Shown: positions 44,720 through 57,929, counted from the stretch's first letter. The stretch is 64,000 bases of DNA from Diplocarpon mali (GCA_024741835.1 JAENRP010000025.1:191241-255240); one strand, 5' to 3'. The notes: generated from the letters alone by a model not told the origin. Numbers and translations are program-made.

Positions 44720-47700
44720 TCACAGGCCAGACATTTCCACATCCCCATTACTCAACAATTCGTCAAGTATGGAATCCCTCTTATTACTCCTGGGCGTTGG
44801 GTTTCCAATGATAGTTCCCTCCTCCTCTTCCTCCTCCTCCTCAACCACAATTAACTCCTCTTCCCCCCCTTCGACAGTATCCAAAACGCTTTTCTCCTCC
44901 ACTGAACTTGGCGTCACGCTACTCTTACGACTCCCTCCATCATGGCTATTGACACTCCCCCTCAGATTCAAAGTCAAAACTGCGGTCTCATCATCTGTTT
45001 CCTTGAGATTGTTGACAATCTTGCCGAGGGATACGTGTATTTTGAAGAGTGCGTTGCGGCCCGTCGCATCCGCGATGAGTTTCTCATCGACGGCAAGACT
45101 GACCTCGGCGTAGATCTCGCGAAGCAGAGACGGCGTTGAGGCAGGCGAGATGTGGAGTTTTGCCAGGAGGGGCCCGAGGGTCTTCTTTTCTTCCCCTGTA
45201 GCATTACGTTAGCGAAAGATTGGTAACTGGCTCGAGAAGATGGAGGAACATACTACTGGCACTAGAGCCCAAACGCTCGAGCAAATCCCGAGCGAACTCA
45301 AGATGCACATCTCCATTTACAGCCTTCTTGGCGCCCTCATCCAGCGTGATTTGACTACCTGGGACGTAGCACTTCCGCGGGTCTGTCCAGTCGATCAAGT
45401 GTGCAGCGATCGTGCTGAGACTGACCATTTCGGTTTCGGCATCGCCGTCGTCGTCAAGTGTTTCCTGGACTTCGAAGAGCTTGTGGAGAGCATCGAGGGC
45501 TACCTTGCGCATGCGTTCTTGGTTCTCTTTCCGGCTGAAGCTGTAGACTGGGAGGAAGTAGCTCAATGTCTGGCGTAAACCCTGATTGTGTGCTGTACTA
45601 GGATCGAAATAGAGGACCACGAGGGTCTTCAGCAGGTCGTCAATTGCTGGAGAAGCATCCGAGATAACACGACCAAGCATCAGCTTTGCAACTGCCACGC
45701 TCGCCGCTGCCTGAACTTCTGGAGTCTTATTTCCGGACTTGAGTGCCTTGAAATAGACTTTAAGCAGTGCTGGATTGCTGTCCAGAAGATGGGCTCCGTG
45801 TTCGATCAGAATATCAGTGAGAATCTGCAAAGCAGTGATCTGAAGAGTGGCATGTCCTTTGTTGAAGAAATGCATAAAAAGAGTCAAGTTCTCTTCTGCC
45901 AAGGACTTGTCGAGAAGAGAGCAGAGGCCAAGGCATAGCAGGCCACGTTCACGGACAGGAGCCTCATGACTTCTCACCGCAGGCACTACGAGACTATTCA
46001 ACATTGCTACCAGGTCGACATTCTGCTGGAGATTTCCTTCCACATTCTCGAGCATGCATTGTACAATGTGTAGACACTTCATGTTAACCATGATCTCTCG
46101 AATAGCCTTGTCCTGGTCTTCCTCTTCGGTCTCCTGAGATCCTTTCCCAGATTTGGCAGGGATCACTTCTCCGCTGATTTCAGATTTTGCAGAATGGAAG
46201 CTTTCGTCAGCGTCGTCAGATGTTGGCTCATCCATGATCGTGTCGTGAACATCGGCAACAGCTTCGAGAACGACACTGCAGAACTCTCGTTCCCCAGCCG
46301 CATCGCCAGCACAGATGCCTCTAAGAACCTCGACAGTGAGTTTGGTAACTTCCTCTGGCAGATCTGGAATGGAGAGGGATTGCCGCAATAGAGCAAACAT
46401 CTTTCTTCGTCCAGCTTCGTCCGAGTAGTCGAGAGTTCGAGCAATGTGCAACAATTGCTCAACGATGAATTCCTGCTCGACCGTATCTTCTTCTTCCTCT
46501 TCCTCGCCCGGCTCTTGTTCGGCAACTCGTTTCAAGGTATCTACCAGAACATTGATGTACCGCTGAAGATAAAACGCAAGTTTTGTGACTTCGGGAATCT
46601 TCTCTTCAACCAATGCCTCAAGTTTCCCACTCCCGTCTTTCCTGCAGTAATCATTGAAACTTCTGGCCATGAACACAGCTTCAGCGCTAAGAGTATCCCA
46701 AAAATTGTCATCAAACGTGACCTCATCTCTGTAATCCGGGCGACCTTCCCAGAAACCCTTCATTGCCTCTAACGCAACACCATTTTCGACTCCAGAGTTG
46801 ACAACATCGATTCGCTCCAGTAGCTCCAGGAGTCCATCGAAATTAGGAGGCCTAGATCCTGCATTGGCGGTCTCGGCCCCTTCTTCTTCATCAAATTCGG
46901 CGACACCAGCACAGTCCTCGATCCAGCGTTCTCGGAAAAGCTTTCCAGCTGCCTTTCTGACATTCTCGTCTCTGTCTCTGAGACCCCACCGCAAGAGCTT
47001 CTCCCGCATGGACAAAGATAGGTGTCGGAAGTCCCCTAGAGCAGGCAAAAGGCGAGAGTAGAGCGCTCGTCGGGTGGCGGGATCATGGTCTCGAGCCCGT
47101 TCTAGTAGAAATGGAAGAGTATTTGGTAGGATTGGAAGGTTGACCAGAAGAGACCTCCGGACATCCGCGCTAGAGTCATTTTGGAGAACATCCAATAAAC
47201 GTTTTAACAATCCTGATCCAGACTCCTCATCATCACTATCCGCAGTCTCACCCTCGACTTCATTGCCTGCAAGTCGACCTAACCCCAGCACGGCCTGAAC
47301 CCGGACCGTTGCCTCCTTGTCATGTATTCTTTTTAGAAGTCCGTGTCGCAAAAGTTGGAAGAGATCATCATCGATAGCCTCCAGAGAGTTGATGACATGC
47401 GAAATCAGCTGTGTAGATCTATACCTCACGAACTTCTCCTTTGATGTCAGAAGCGGAAGGACAGCATTCATCAAATGTGAAGTGAGTCTCGTACTCGGCG
47501 TCTCTACCAAAACACCGGCATCGTCATCGTCATCCTGAGATAGCTCGTTATCCTTCTCAATCGCATGTCGCAAGAACAGTCCCGTGAATCGAATAGCGCG
47601 CTCTCCTACACTCTCACTCTTCTTCACTGGCATGATTCGCAGAACACATCTCGTAAACTCGTTTTTAAACTGGTCTTCGTCGAAATTCTCGGCCTCGGTT

Positions 47701-47981
47701 TTCTTCTTCTTAATGCTCGTAGATGCATAGCAGCACGCTTCCTGGACCTTTCGCAGATTTATGACCAGCTTTCGATGACCCGCGGTTGTACGTTGCGCAT
47801 CGCGAAATATGGATGAGACTTGAGTTCTTAATTCGTTCTCTGGGCCTTCTTCAGGGATCTCAACGTTTGGCGTGGATATTCTTGATGCTGTCGAGGCGCG
47901 CGAGTTCAGTGTCTGGACTGAAGATTTATGGGAGACGACTGATGCCCGCGTCGTTCGCGCTGATGATACCCTGCTAGGCAT
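44720..47981 (-). CDS. YCG1: Condensin complex non-SMC subunit 3 (Cnd3/Ycg1/CAP-G)
   Basis: Two exons, 47981-45254 and 45195-44720, giving 1,067 aa, the usual size. The intron near the 3' end (donor GTATGT) joins ERLGSSAS to EEKKTLGPLLAKLH. The N terminus is Ser/Thr/Arg-rich, then IFRDAQRTTAGHRKLVINLRKVQ opens the alpha-helical HEAT-repeat array. Typical pieces are FVRYRSTQLISHVINSLEAI, ATVRVQAVLGLGRLAG and DSSADVRRSLLVNLPI (about residues 180-290) and VRERGLLCLGLCSLLDKSLAEENL later, the region of the Cnd3 C-terminal domain. A long acidic linker (E/D runs near residues 500 and 610) and an acidic C-terminal tail with eight consecutive Glu follow. The subunit binds DNA together with the Brn1/Cnd2 kleisin and is essential for mitotic chromosome compaction. 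Assignment is strong. Confidence 0.93.
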
Positions 47982-48221
47982 CCTTATTGCAAGAGCCTCG
48001 AATAACGCTGTTGTAGCCGTGGTTGCCTTCCTGCTTCGACTTGTGTTGTGTTTGTGTTCATTGTTATGCTGTGCGCACCAACGTGTTTAAGTCAACATCA
48101 ACAAGCGCGATTATTACCCAATCGGCCCGCCAACCCAATCGATAAGCAGTAGCGCCACCAAAGAAAGTCGACTCCCAGCTAAATCCACATTGAGCGTCAG
48201 CGCTTTTGGCATCGCTTCAAG
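47982..48221. promoter_or_regulatory. Divergent promoter, condensin and cysteine synthase genes
   Basis: Only 240 bp separate the two divergent ATGs, so both promoters must lie here. No specific binding site is claimed. Confidence 0.5.
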
Positions 48222-49407
48222 ATGTTGAGACTCGGAATACGAACGTTTACGACAACGGCTAGGAGGGCAGTGCAAACAGCCTCTCAGCTGGAGGCCGCGA
48301 ACCAATACGGTGTTGGAGTTTCCATGGCCCAAGGAACTGTTAAGGGCTTGACTGGAGGTACATAGTTGTTGCCCCCTCCCTAGCCTCAGGGTAAGTCTGA
48401 CAGCTTCAGCAATTGGCAACACACCTTTGATCCGTCTGAATCACATCTCTGATACGACTGGATGCGAGGTCTTGGGAAAGGCAGAGTTTATGAATCCGGG
48501 TGGATCGATCAAGGACCGAGCGGCTCTTTACGTCGTGCAGGATGCCGAGGAGAGAGGCCTCTTGAAGCCAGGAGGAACTGTTGTCGAAGGCACAGCTGGG
48601 AATACCGGGATTGGACTCGCGCATGTGTGTAGATCTAAAGGATACAGACTGGTCATTTACATGCCAAACACTCAGTCACAGGGAAAAATTGATCTCTTAC
48701 GGTTGCTGGGCGCCGAGGTCTATCCTGTTCCAGCTGTTGCATTCGACAATCGGGAGAACTATAACCACCAGGCTAAGAGGCATGCAGATGGACTAGACAA
48801 TGCGGTGTGGACGAACCAGTTCGACAACATCGCGAACCGACAGGCGCACATTGAGACCACTGGACCGGAGATTTGGGCGCAGACGAAGGGCAAGGTGGAT
48901 GCGTTCACATGTGCTACTGGAACTGGCGGAACGCTGGCTGGTACCACAAGATATCTGAAGGCGGTATCCGATGGCAGGGTAAAATGCTATTTGGCCGATC
49001 CTCCTGGAAGCGTCTTACACTCGTACATCAGTTCCGGCGGAAAGATGGTTGAGAGATTTGGATCCAGCATCACTGAAGGTATTGGTCAAGGACGTGTCAC
49101 GGAAAATCTTCAGCCGGATATAGACTTGCTGGATGGGTCTATGAATATCAGTGATGAGAAGAGTATTGAGATGGTATACCGGTGCTTGGATGAAGAAGGC
49201 CTTTATCTGGGAGCTAGCTCTTGCTTGAACGTAGCGGCGGCCAAAGAAGTTGCTGAGAAGCTTGGGAAGGGTCACACTGTTGTCACTGTCCTATGTGATG
49301 GCGCATATAGATATGCCGACAGGCTTTTCTCAAAAAAGTGGCTAACGGAAAAGAAGTTACTTGCTGCGATACCAAAGCATCTGGAGAAGTACATAGTGCT
49401 GCCGTGA
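48222..49407 (+). CDS. Cysteine synthase (O-acetylserine sulfhydrylase family), mitochondrial type
   Basis: Exons 48222-48357 and 48410-49407, giving 377 aa. The first exon encodes a basic, Ser/Thr-rich start ([17 protein letters not shown]), fitting a mitochondrial presequence, and joins GLTGA to [10 protein letters not shown], the conserved opening of the family. Lys80 in [11 protein letters not shown] is the residue that binds pyridoxal phosphate. [10 protein letters not shown] (substrate loop), TGTGGTLAG (phosphate-binding loop) and [13 protein letters not shown] near the end, where a Ser holds the cofactor ring nitrogen, are all present. The enzyme would make cysteine from O-acetylserine and sulfide. 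The segment [13 protein letters not shown] is as in the fungal subgroup that includes S. pombe Cys12 and yeast Mcy1, so it may be that paralogue and not the main cytosolic enzyme. All catalytic residues are intact. Confidence 0.9.
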
Positions 49408-49463
49408 GCTAAATTCTACATAATTTACAGAGCCAACCACCTTTCATACAAGCCTTTTGCTAT

Positions 49464-50681
49464 CTATGTTGACTTCGAACCTAATAACTTCTCATACAAC
49501 AAAAGACCTTGAAGAGGCTTTTCTCTAGTGGTGGTTGCATCCGCTAAGTGATTTTTCACTAGCAAAAGTAGTTGCTCCAGTTCATCGTGCTTCGCCTTGA
49601 TACCACGCCCAACTTCTGATTTTGGATCAAGTAAGGTCAAGGCCCCCTTCATTCCATGCAATACTGGGACGTGAATAGACAGCCAATGACCCGGCATGTG
49701 AATGCTATCAGGCGTCTCGTACGGACCCCTGGTCACAGGTTTGAATTTCAAGGGCGCAGTCAACAGGTCGTTCGCATACTTTTCCACCTTGCCCTCTGCA
49801 TCCGCTCCTCCTTGTTTGGCCCGCATAGCCGCAAGCTGCAGCAAGATACCAGCGACCTCGGGCTGGTATTTTGCAAGACCGAAAACGCCATGGGATTCCT
49901 CATACCTCAATTCGTGCTTGTATATGTGCGCCGGCGCCTTGTTCCGTGGCTCATCCATTAAATCTCTGACAATCTCCGCCCAGGCAAACGCCTTCTTTGT
50001 TTCTTCGACTCTCCAATCTGCTGCCACAGCCTTTTGCAGCAGCCAGAAGAACACTTGGACCGCGAACTGGTGGTTTACAAGCGTCATGCCTGTAAATTCT
50101 ACTCGTCTCAAGCACTCAAGAATAGTGTCCTGTCGACCAGCAACTCCTGCTGCTTGGACTATCTTCCTTAAAGTAGATTCTGGGTAAATAAAATTTGTGT
50201 GCATCAGGCCCCCGAGTAAGTTTGGCAAGTTATCCCAGTCCTTCTTCTCTTTCATGAGCGCTAAAACTTGACGCAAGACCTTGTCCCTTTGTGGAATGTC
50301 CTTCGTTAGGCTTAAGTGCTTCAGCGTAAACTCCTCGTCGGCGATGACGGCGACAACTGGTTCAGCCTCTAAGGACTTCTTGTGTTTCTCTTTGAATATG
50401 AGGTCCCTTTGTCTGGGGGAGACGTGGGCAGGGAGAAATAGTCGTTCTCGGATTTGTGTGAGGAGGTCTTGCAGCTTCGGGGAGGAGACTTCTGTGAATG
50501 CAGGGACGGCACCTAATAGTCTGTTAGAATAGATTGTCTATGATTCTGCAGCATAAATACCATATCTTTGTCGTGTTGTAGAGCTTGAGAAGGTTCGCTG
50601 TTGAATCGACGGACCCCGCCCAGAACACTTGACAGCATACGCGCTGCATCGCAATACCTGGCCCAATTCCCTGCTGTTCAT
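49464..50681 (-). CDS. Predicted mitochondrial protein of a fungal family, function unknown
   Basis: Exons 50681-50561 and 50512-49464, giving 389 aa. Exon 1 is basic and hydroxylated (QRTFSSSTTRQRY), a mitochondrial targeting presequence, and is entered from the ATG at 50681. Only the phase-1 junction (TAT G|GT) joins it to GAVPAFTEVSS in frame. The rest is almost wholly alpha-helical, with KDWDNLPNLLGGLMH and TLRKIVQAAGVAGRQDTILECLRRV spaced like pentatricopeptide-type helical hairpins, but no repeat is clean enough to assign the family. The partner gene across a 196 bp divergent promoter is mitochondrial ribosomal protein bL19m, which agrees with a role in mitochondrial gene expression; that is inference. 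The 3' end is 56 bp from the convergent cysteine synthase gene. Confidence 0.75.
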
Positions 50682-50877
50682 GATTTCCAGTAGAGCTTCA
50701 ATCAAGCTGTACCCAATAGTGACTGGCAGAGAATGCTGAAACGAATATCGTACATAAACTCATGATCTTTAGCCTGGAAGACTGTCAAAAAAAAAAAAAA
50801 GCTCGGACCAATCACAGCCAGGGAGGTTCACCCAGCATAGCTTTCTCGCCAATATCACCATTTAGCACCAGACTATC
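50682..50877. promoter_or_regulatory. Divergent promoter with an A14 tract
   Basis: This 196 bp spacer separates two divergent genes for mitochondrial proteins. An uninterrupted run of 14 A's lies at 50787-50800. Poly(dA:dT) tracts keep nucleosomes off promoters in fungi, so this one may serve both genes. Function is inferred from position only. Confidence 0.5.
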
Positions 50878-51608
50878 ATGGCGACCCCAACACCCACTCT
50901 GCGGCCATTAAGCTGCTGGAAATCGATCATACGGTATTCTAGGCAGCGTGGAGTGACGACGAGATCATTAACTACATACCGCCAGCCAGCGCCCAAAGTT
51001 CCCGTGCCATTAGGTCAATCTCCCAAACCACATGGTATGTCCCATTTCCTGATGCACACCGGCCTCGAGACTGAGATATATTTACAAACACAGTGAACAA
51101 ACCGATCAAAGTATTTGGCTCGCCACCTTCCCTAGCCAATGTCTGCAAAGAACCGATCACGGCTTTTACTGCATCGCAAGTCACCCTCCTCGACCCCACG
51201 GGCGCGCGCTCCCATCTCTTCTCCCGTACGAATCCAGAAGCCGCGAAGGTCGGCGACATTCTTCTTGTGCGGCTCAAGACCGGGGATCCATTCGCCGGTG
51301 TCTGCATCAACATCCGCCGGCGCGGAATCGACAGCGGCATCCTGCTACGCAACGAGCTGACGAGAGTCGGCGTGGAGATGTGGTATAAGATCTACAGTCC
51401 GAATATTGAGGGTATTGAAGTTGTTCAGAGGAGAGAGAAGAGGGCTCGCAGAGCTAGGCTCACGTACATGCGAAAGCCGAAACACGATATGGGAAGTGTG
51501 CAGAATATTGTGTTGGCGTATCAACGGAGTAAAGGAGCGCTTAGGGGCAGCGGGAAGAGAGACGATACAAAGAAGGGTGGCAAGAAAAAGATCAAGGGAA
51601 GGAAGTAG
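50878..51608 (+). CDS. IMG1: Mitochondrial large-subunit ribosomal protein bL19m
   Basis: Exons 50878-51034 and 51094-51608, giving 223 aa, with donor GTATGT. The N terminus is basic and Ser/Thr/Arg-rich (YSRQRGVTTRSLTTYRQ), a targeting presequence. The conserved core follows the bacterial L19 pattern: VGDILLVRLKTGDPFAGVCI, then RRRGIDSGILLRNELTRVGVEMWYKIYSP and VVQRREKRARRARLTYMR, with the usual turn between strands. The C terminus is a lysine-rich tail. L19 lies at the interface of the ribosomal subunits. The yeast homologue is Img1. The assignment is strong; the gene symbol is transferred from yeast. Confidence 0.9.
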
Positions 51609-52660
51609 GTGGATGGTTTATGTGTAAAGCATACCTGGCGCTTGGGACATGGGTGAGAAGACTTGTACACCATTTATCACATTAGGATTCCGTTCGATGG
51701 CATGTTTGTGGATCTCCTTATGCTTTCTCAACGAAATCAGTAGCCATCACTATGGCTTCTTCTCGACAGGGTATCTGATGATTCCACTGAATCAAAAGCG
51801 GCCCACGCAAATAAGTCACCTCTGCCCTTATCATCAAACGTCCCTGTTCCCATATCATTTCATCGACTATGTGGTGCGCCGCAAAGAGCCTGAGACTCCA
51901 AGGACCGGCTTATGTAATCAGCCTCTGAAGTGGCTATGGAGCAACCCTATTTAAGGAGCAGACATATAATTGGATTCGAACTTGAAAGCTTCTGCTCAGC
52001 ACTTGGAGAAATCCCTAGTTTCACAGCTTGACACCATGTCAACCTTGCTTTCTCATCATAAGCACGTCTTGCAAAATCCCATGGGACTGTTTTCCAAAGA
52101 AATTCTACTCAAAACCACTTCAATACTCCAAGTCGACTATCCTTCTCTGTCAACCTTTTCGCGGCATGGGGAGCAAGCCTGCCAATGTACGGTATTTCAG
52201 CCACAGACCACGTAGTATTTACGCCCTTTAATTCACCCATGCTCTCAAATGCCGCTATTCCGAAATATCTCTGAGCTTGGTATTGTTATCGGCAGTAATC
52301 GCCCACAGAAACGCAATGGATTCTGCGGACTTAACGGCGGAGTTTCCTGCGCCAATGTGCCTTTACTTGAAAACCTGGCTTTTGAAATCTTTGGCTGCCT
52401 AGTCCTTGAGATGCTATCAGTCATTCTACATTGTAGGAAGGAACTCATGGCTGGAGATGAGAAAATTGTGGAAGCTGGGAATGCGATACGATTAGGTACC
52501 CTCTGATCAAAATTTTGGAATGATCGCGCGGCGGCAATCCTTCATAATCTGGCTCTTGACGACCACAGTTGTTGAGTAGACGACGTCTGGAAGAGTACGC
52601 TAGGTAGATTAGTTGTTTTCGGCTTCTAGGCGTTTGGGAAGACTTAAACTTCACCTTATC
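51609..52660. other. Border region between gene block and repeat block
   Basis: Composition is still balanced, but the frames present (for example 51649-51954, 51970-52215, 52249-52506) show no motif or splice partner. Nothing supportable is seen. Confidence 0.45.
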
Positions 52661-53243
52661 ATTGCTTTAAATAAGTATCTTTGTAGTAAAGACATTAATA
52701 AACACTTGTTCGATAAATGTTTGATGCGATTTTCTCTTTCAAAGTCAAGGTTTACAGGTTTGCAACATTTTGATTTGTAGGCTCAACGCCTGCTTATCAA
52801 CAGGCTTAACCGATTGTAAGTTGATTTTCGATCTGCGTCTCCTTTGAACAAATTAGTTTGCAACTTTGTGTTAAAATCTTGTCGCAAAAGATGTGGACTA
52901 CTAGCGTGGAGTAGTCAGCAGATGCCTTAGGCATAAACCCACCATGTATATAATTACTTTTTATGGTATAACCACTCCTAAGAAATACAACCTTGCTTCT
53001 TAGAACTAACCACCTCCCTTGCTTCCTATATTTTCTAGTGACCTACGTAGGGAAGAAGTCAGCCTTATCTCAGATTTCCCTTGTCACCTTAGATTCCCCT
53101 TGCTATATACTCTATTAAGGCAATTCGAGTTCTTAATACGTCAATATAGGCATACGCTCCCTCTCTAACGTTGACTATTACGTCATACTACCTCTGCATA
53201 TATATAAGACGCGTCGTTAATACGCGTCTCACTTGAAGCCTCT

Positions 53244-53287
53244 CTATACTATACCTTTATACTATACCTCTTTACTATACCTCTATA
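53244..53287. repeat. Short tandem repeat (ACTATACCTTT-like units)
   Basis: Units resembling ACTATACCTCT follow each other about four times. It lies in the probable 5' part of gypsy element 1. Confidence 0.6.
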
Positions 53288-54570
53288 CAAGACCTTAGTA
53301 CTTGAGGAACGACTCTATGCGAACTTAAGAAAACTTAGAAGGATTCTTAAGAATAGTATCGTCCCTGCTATTAGAGTTATCTAAGGAATATAATGATTTA
53401 TTTAATAAACTCATTTGAGCTATTGATATTAGCAGCTACTACCTACCTTAATATAGAAGAGACTCCAGTTCTATTAACGCTAAACTGAGACGACTTCTTA
53501 TACTATATATATTATTACTACTATTATTAGTAATTATAAACTATAATTACCCCTTTAGTAGAAAGTTTAATAGAACAAATGTCTTAAGTGCTCGATAGAT
53601 AGCAAGACTGAATAGGGACCTCTAAAAGCTAGGATATACTATCCTATTAGACTTCTTTAAAGTAGTAAATATACTCTTTAAAGGTGGAGTAGTAATATGG
53701 CTAGACAACTTACCTAGATAGAGACCGGTTATAGAGAATTTAGCTAATGCTACTACTAATAATATCGAGAACTTCTTAAAGGCTATAAATATTTAATTTA
53801 GAAGTATATTATAAGGTATACTAGGTTTAAATATCCAATTGGAACTGCGTAACCTCTCTTAAGGTAAAGATAAGTCTCTATAATTATACTACTAATGAGC
53901 ATAAGACCTTATCATTAGATGCTATTACTGCGACCACCTACTACTAGGTACGAATGATAAACCACTTAATAATATAGAAGTCTTCTTACTATCTAATATT
54001 GTTTTATCCTTTATCGAAGGCCTTGTATCGGCCGAATTAAGGAGAAACCTTATCCTTAAAGATGATAATATATACTATGGCTTGTATAAGGCATATAATA
54101 CTATCCTTAGTATTAAGAATAATATAAAGAAGCTAAGAGATTACAAAGCTTGAGCTGCTAAGAAATAAGAGCTCGAATAATACTAAGCTATATATATATA
54201 AGGGAAATCTATATTAGAATTGCTAGTAGAACTCAGCATTGCAAATGGGCACTTATATCTATTATCCAGGCCTATTAAGTACCTTCTTATACCGCAGTTA
54301 TTATATAGATATACTAAGGAGGAGCTAAAAGCACTATTATATGCATATAGACAGAAGTCTAACCATACCTATTAGTAATCTTAGAGCATATCTAACTAAT
54401 AGCAATGGCCATAAACTACTAGTGATTATATATAAAAGACTAATATGCCTACGCAACTACTATACTAGGATTATCGCAATATACTATGCGCTAGAATAGA
54501 TGTAAAACCACTACGCTTATTATCTAATAACCCGATTATTAATAGCTCTAAGCTATATTCTAAAGATATA

Positions 54571-54624
54571 GGCCCTATTTGCTTCTAATATATGAATATA
54601 GGTTACTTTGCTATTAAGTGCGAT
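54571..54624 (+). pseudogene. gag zinc knuckle of gypsy element 1, mutated
   Basis: The frame reads GPIC-F-stop-YMNIGYFAIKCD. The CCHC knuckle pattern (C-x2-C-x4-H-x4-C) can be recognised, with the second Cys and the His both changed to Tyr and a Gln changed to a stop. These are the C/T and G/A changes RIP produces. Confidence 0.6.
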
Positions 54625-55589
54625 ATAAGTACTACGCCAGCTAAGAAATAGGAATAAGAGTATACTTAGGAGATCGTTAGCAACTTTATATTATATATAG
54701 CATTAGTAACTCTAAATAATTACCTCTAATGCTTAGGTGAATAGCGATACTCTTATATACTATTATAAGACTTTGCTCTATTAATAAGCCGAATACAGTT
54801 ACTATTATATACCCCTCCTACTATACAGTCGGGTAGAAGATCAACTCCCTTATTGTTAAATGCCGCAATTAAGATCCCTTTCGACTAGTTCAAGAGTGCT
54901 AGCTTCTTATTATAAGTATTAAATCCCTTTGTAGAATATAATACCTAAGGCAGATACTATACTAGTATACTCTATAAGATTAGGTTTAAATTAGCACTAA
55001 AGACGTATAAAGATCTGCCTTTAACCCTTAATACCTTAATCGACTTTTTAAAATTCCCTATGCTTACTATAGATTCATTCTTATTTGAAAATAGCCCTTT
55101 TAAGAAGAGGCATATTAAAAGAGAGGACATTCTAAATAAGGAAGAGGAACCTACTATTAAGTTCATTAAGCCTAAGAAGCTAAGGAAGGCTAAGCAATCT
55201 CGCGAGATTATTAGTAGGCTTAGAGATAGTCCTATTAACTTTATTAAGCTGGCTAAGAAGTTCAAGACTAAAGTCTCCTTACTTTAGCTATTTCAACTAT
55301 CACTAGAAGTGACTTTAGCTTTTAAGGAACTATCTACTCGTCCTACCTTTAAAAAGATAAAGAAGATATTAGCTAAGAAAGCCGCTTAAAAGACAGCTAA
55401 GAGGATGGCTTGAGAGCAATCCCTATATACTAAGCTCGCTATATCCCCTACTACCTTATCGAGCCTTAAGAAAGTCGCTCTATTAGTTAAGATAGTAGGA
55501 AAGGCCTTCTGTATCTTAGCAATCGTTTTAATAAAGAAAGGGGAACAGACGGTATAAGTTGCCCTTTTAGCTAGCATATTATAAGCAGA

Positions 55590-55905
55590 TCCTGGCTCTA
55601 ATATAGTAATTATATTAATCGGACTAGTAAGATACCTAGGTCTACTAATGCACCCCCTTTTGAATAAAGGCCTAAGAGGCCTTACTATAAACGTTGCTAA
55701 TAGTAACTCTATTAAGCTCACTTACTATACTAACTTCAGTATCGGTATTATAGGAATATGGCGTCCTATAGAGGCTTTTATTCGCCTATAGAATATATAT
55801 AGCGATAAGGACTTCTATCTTCTTTTAAGCATAATATAGTTATATGCAATAGACGCCTATATCTATATTTAGGATTCTGTTATTAAGATTGGAGATACCT
55901 TAAAA
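55590..55905 (+). pseudogene. Aspartic protease region of gypsy element 1
   Basis: The frame around 55585-55800 reads a retropepsin-like DPGSN...I followed by GLVRYLGLLMHPLL and GLRGLTINVANSNSI, then WRPIEAFI and, later, YSDKDFYLLL. The layout fits a retroviral-type aspartic protease preceding RT. Stops at Trp positions interrupt it. Confidence 0.5.
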
Positions 55906-57199
55906 GGAGAGAATACTATGCAGATCAAGGGACTAGAGTTCGTTAATAGTTAATACCACTCGCTGGTCTTATACTCGAAAGATGCTTAAGAGGAGATACT
56001 ACCTTCACCGACCTCCCTTAAGGATAAGTCAGATGATAATTCTAATAACGATACCGACTCGAGCTCTAACTCTAATAACAAGGTCTTAAAGCATATATCA
56101 TTTATCCTTAGTTTAAAAAACTAGACCTCTTAACTCGACCTAAGTAAGTTATTAAAAGGTTTATAAGCGGCTATGCCTTTTGCGAAGATGCAGATAATAG
56201 AAATAATAAACCTCTCTCTTTAGAAAATCCACTATTAATAATTAAGGATATATTATATAACTTTGCCCTTAGTATATTCGACTACGCTACCTACCCTACC
56301 TACCCTACTTATTCAGATACAATTGAAGTTGAAAAATCAGCTTAAAGAATCAAGGAAGAGCCTATACCTTTGAGCTAGAAGCATAATACTAAGTCTCTTC
56401 TTATAGGACTAGGTATTTCTACTTTGCAAGCTTTATATAAATTAGATCTCTATTAGCCTTCTATTAAAGACTATGACCTTAGATAGTCTCTAATAGGAGA
56501 GTTTATAAAAGACACCTTTACTATTAATGAGGATAACTTAGAATACTTGCGAAGCACTTCCTAAGATATCCCAACTCTAGAACTCACTTCTATAATAGCT
56601 AACGCCTTACCTACGAATAAAGGAAAGGCAAGCTACTCCTTTAACTATACTAACCCCTAGATCTCCTAAGGACTACCTCTTAGAGAGACATTTGGTATAC
56701 TAGCTATAAGAAGACTATATAAACGGCAACTTACTAATGCTTTATAAGATGAAATCGATAAGTGGTTTAGCTAGTTAGGAATTACCCTTGGCTTATAGCT
56801 TAATTTAAAATAATAAGACCTTATTACTAGACTTCTATTCACCTATTAAGACCTTAACTCTATAAGCCTCTTGAATCTCCCACCTACTAATCTGTACTAG
56901 TATAGAATGCGACTTAAATAAGACACTACCCTTGGAATAGATTGAAGTAAAGAAGATGGCCTCCTGCTAAGGAGTTCTAACTAAAGAGGATCATTAATAA
57001 TAGTATTAAATCTAATATATTTAAGCGAATAATAGAGGCAAATAAATAATTATTAGATTAGAACGCATAAGCTAATTTGATTAACAAATCTGACCCTTTA
57101 AGTGAATAGGATAAGCTTAGACTTATATTCAATTACTAAAATATAAAGGAAGAGATACTAGGGTGCTTTATTAAACTTATATTATTAGTTCACAACTAT

Positions 57200-57700
57200 A
57201 TAGGTTATCCTTTGCATAAGTTCTTCTATAAGCTCGACTTAAAGTATGGATATTAGGCTATTTCTATATATTCAGATGATTGATATATCTTCGCCTTCTC
57301 AATTGTAAGAATTAGACAATTGCAACCTATACGCCTACTCTAAGGATCTATCATATTAATGTTTTCCTTTACTAAGCTTATATATATTATCCTTAGATAT
57401 ATTCCTTATACTAACGAGTTCGATGGGATAGAATCTACCTTAATTGCAAAATCACTTAAGGAGCTGCTTAACGCCGCTTTCTATATCAATAACATCTTTA
57501 ATAGCTTTTAGGACTTTAATCAAGGCTATCGAGTTCTATTAGAAGAGCTACTTCTTAGGATTGAATAGGCTATGCTAAAGCTATCCTTTAAGAAAATGGA
57601 ATTGTTTGTTATAAAGGCCTTAATACTTAGTATCTCGTATAAGGCTAGAAGGAAACTTATTATAAAACCTAAGAGGTGTGAGAAGATACGGAACTAGCCT
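57200..57700 (+). pseudogene. Reverse transcriptase of gypsy element 1, stop-broken
   Basis: The frame reads FFYKLDLKYGY-stop-AISIYSDD, the gypsy RT motif in which the stop replaces Trp. It goes on to EFDGIESTLIAKSLKELL, then AAFYINNIFNSF, which sits where the YxDD active site belongs but with Asp changed to Asn. MLKLSFKKMELF follows. The enzyme could not work. Confidence 0.75.
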
Positions 57701-57929
57701 ATTCCTATTGATAACTCCTTTATACAGGCCTTCTTAGGAGCAGTAGGCCTTATTAAGAGATAGGTGAAAAACTTTGCTAAGATTAAGAGACCCCTTATAT
57801 CACTTATAGGAAATGTAGAGTTTAATTAAGGTAATAGAGAATAAGCTGCGTTCCAAATTATAAAGGAGAAGTGTGCGATAGCTATCGAGCTTTAAGGATG
57901 GGATTTTCACCTGCCTATACAACTATACT

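Noticed and set aside
55386..55721. 111-codon minus-strand frame
   Set aside because: The plus strand at this place reads the retroelement protease, so the minus frame is a shadow.
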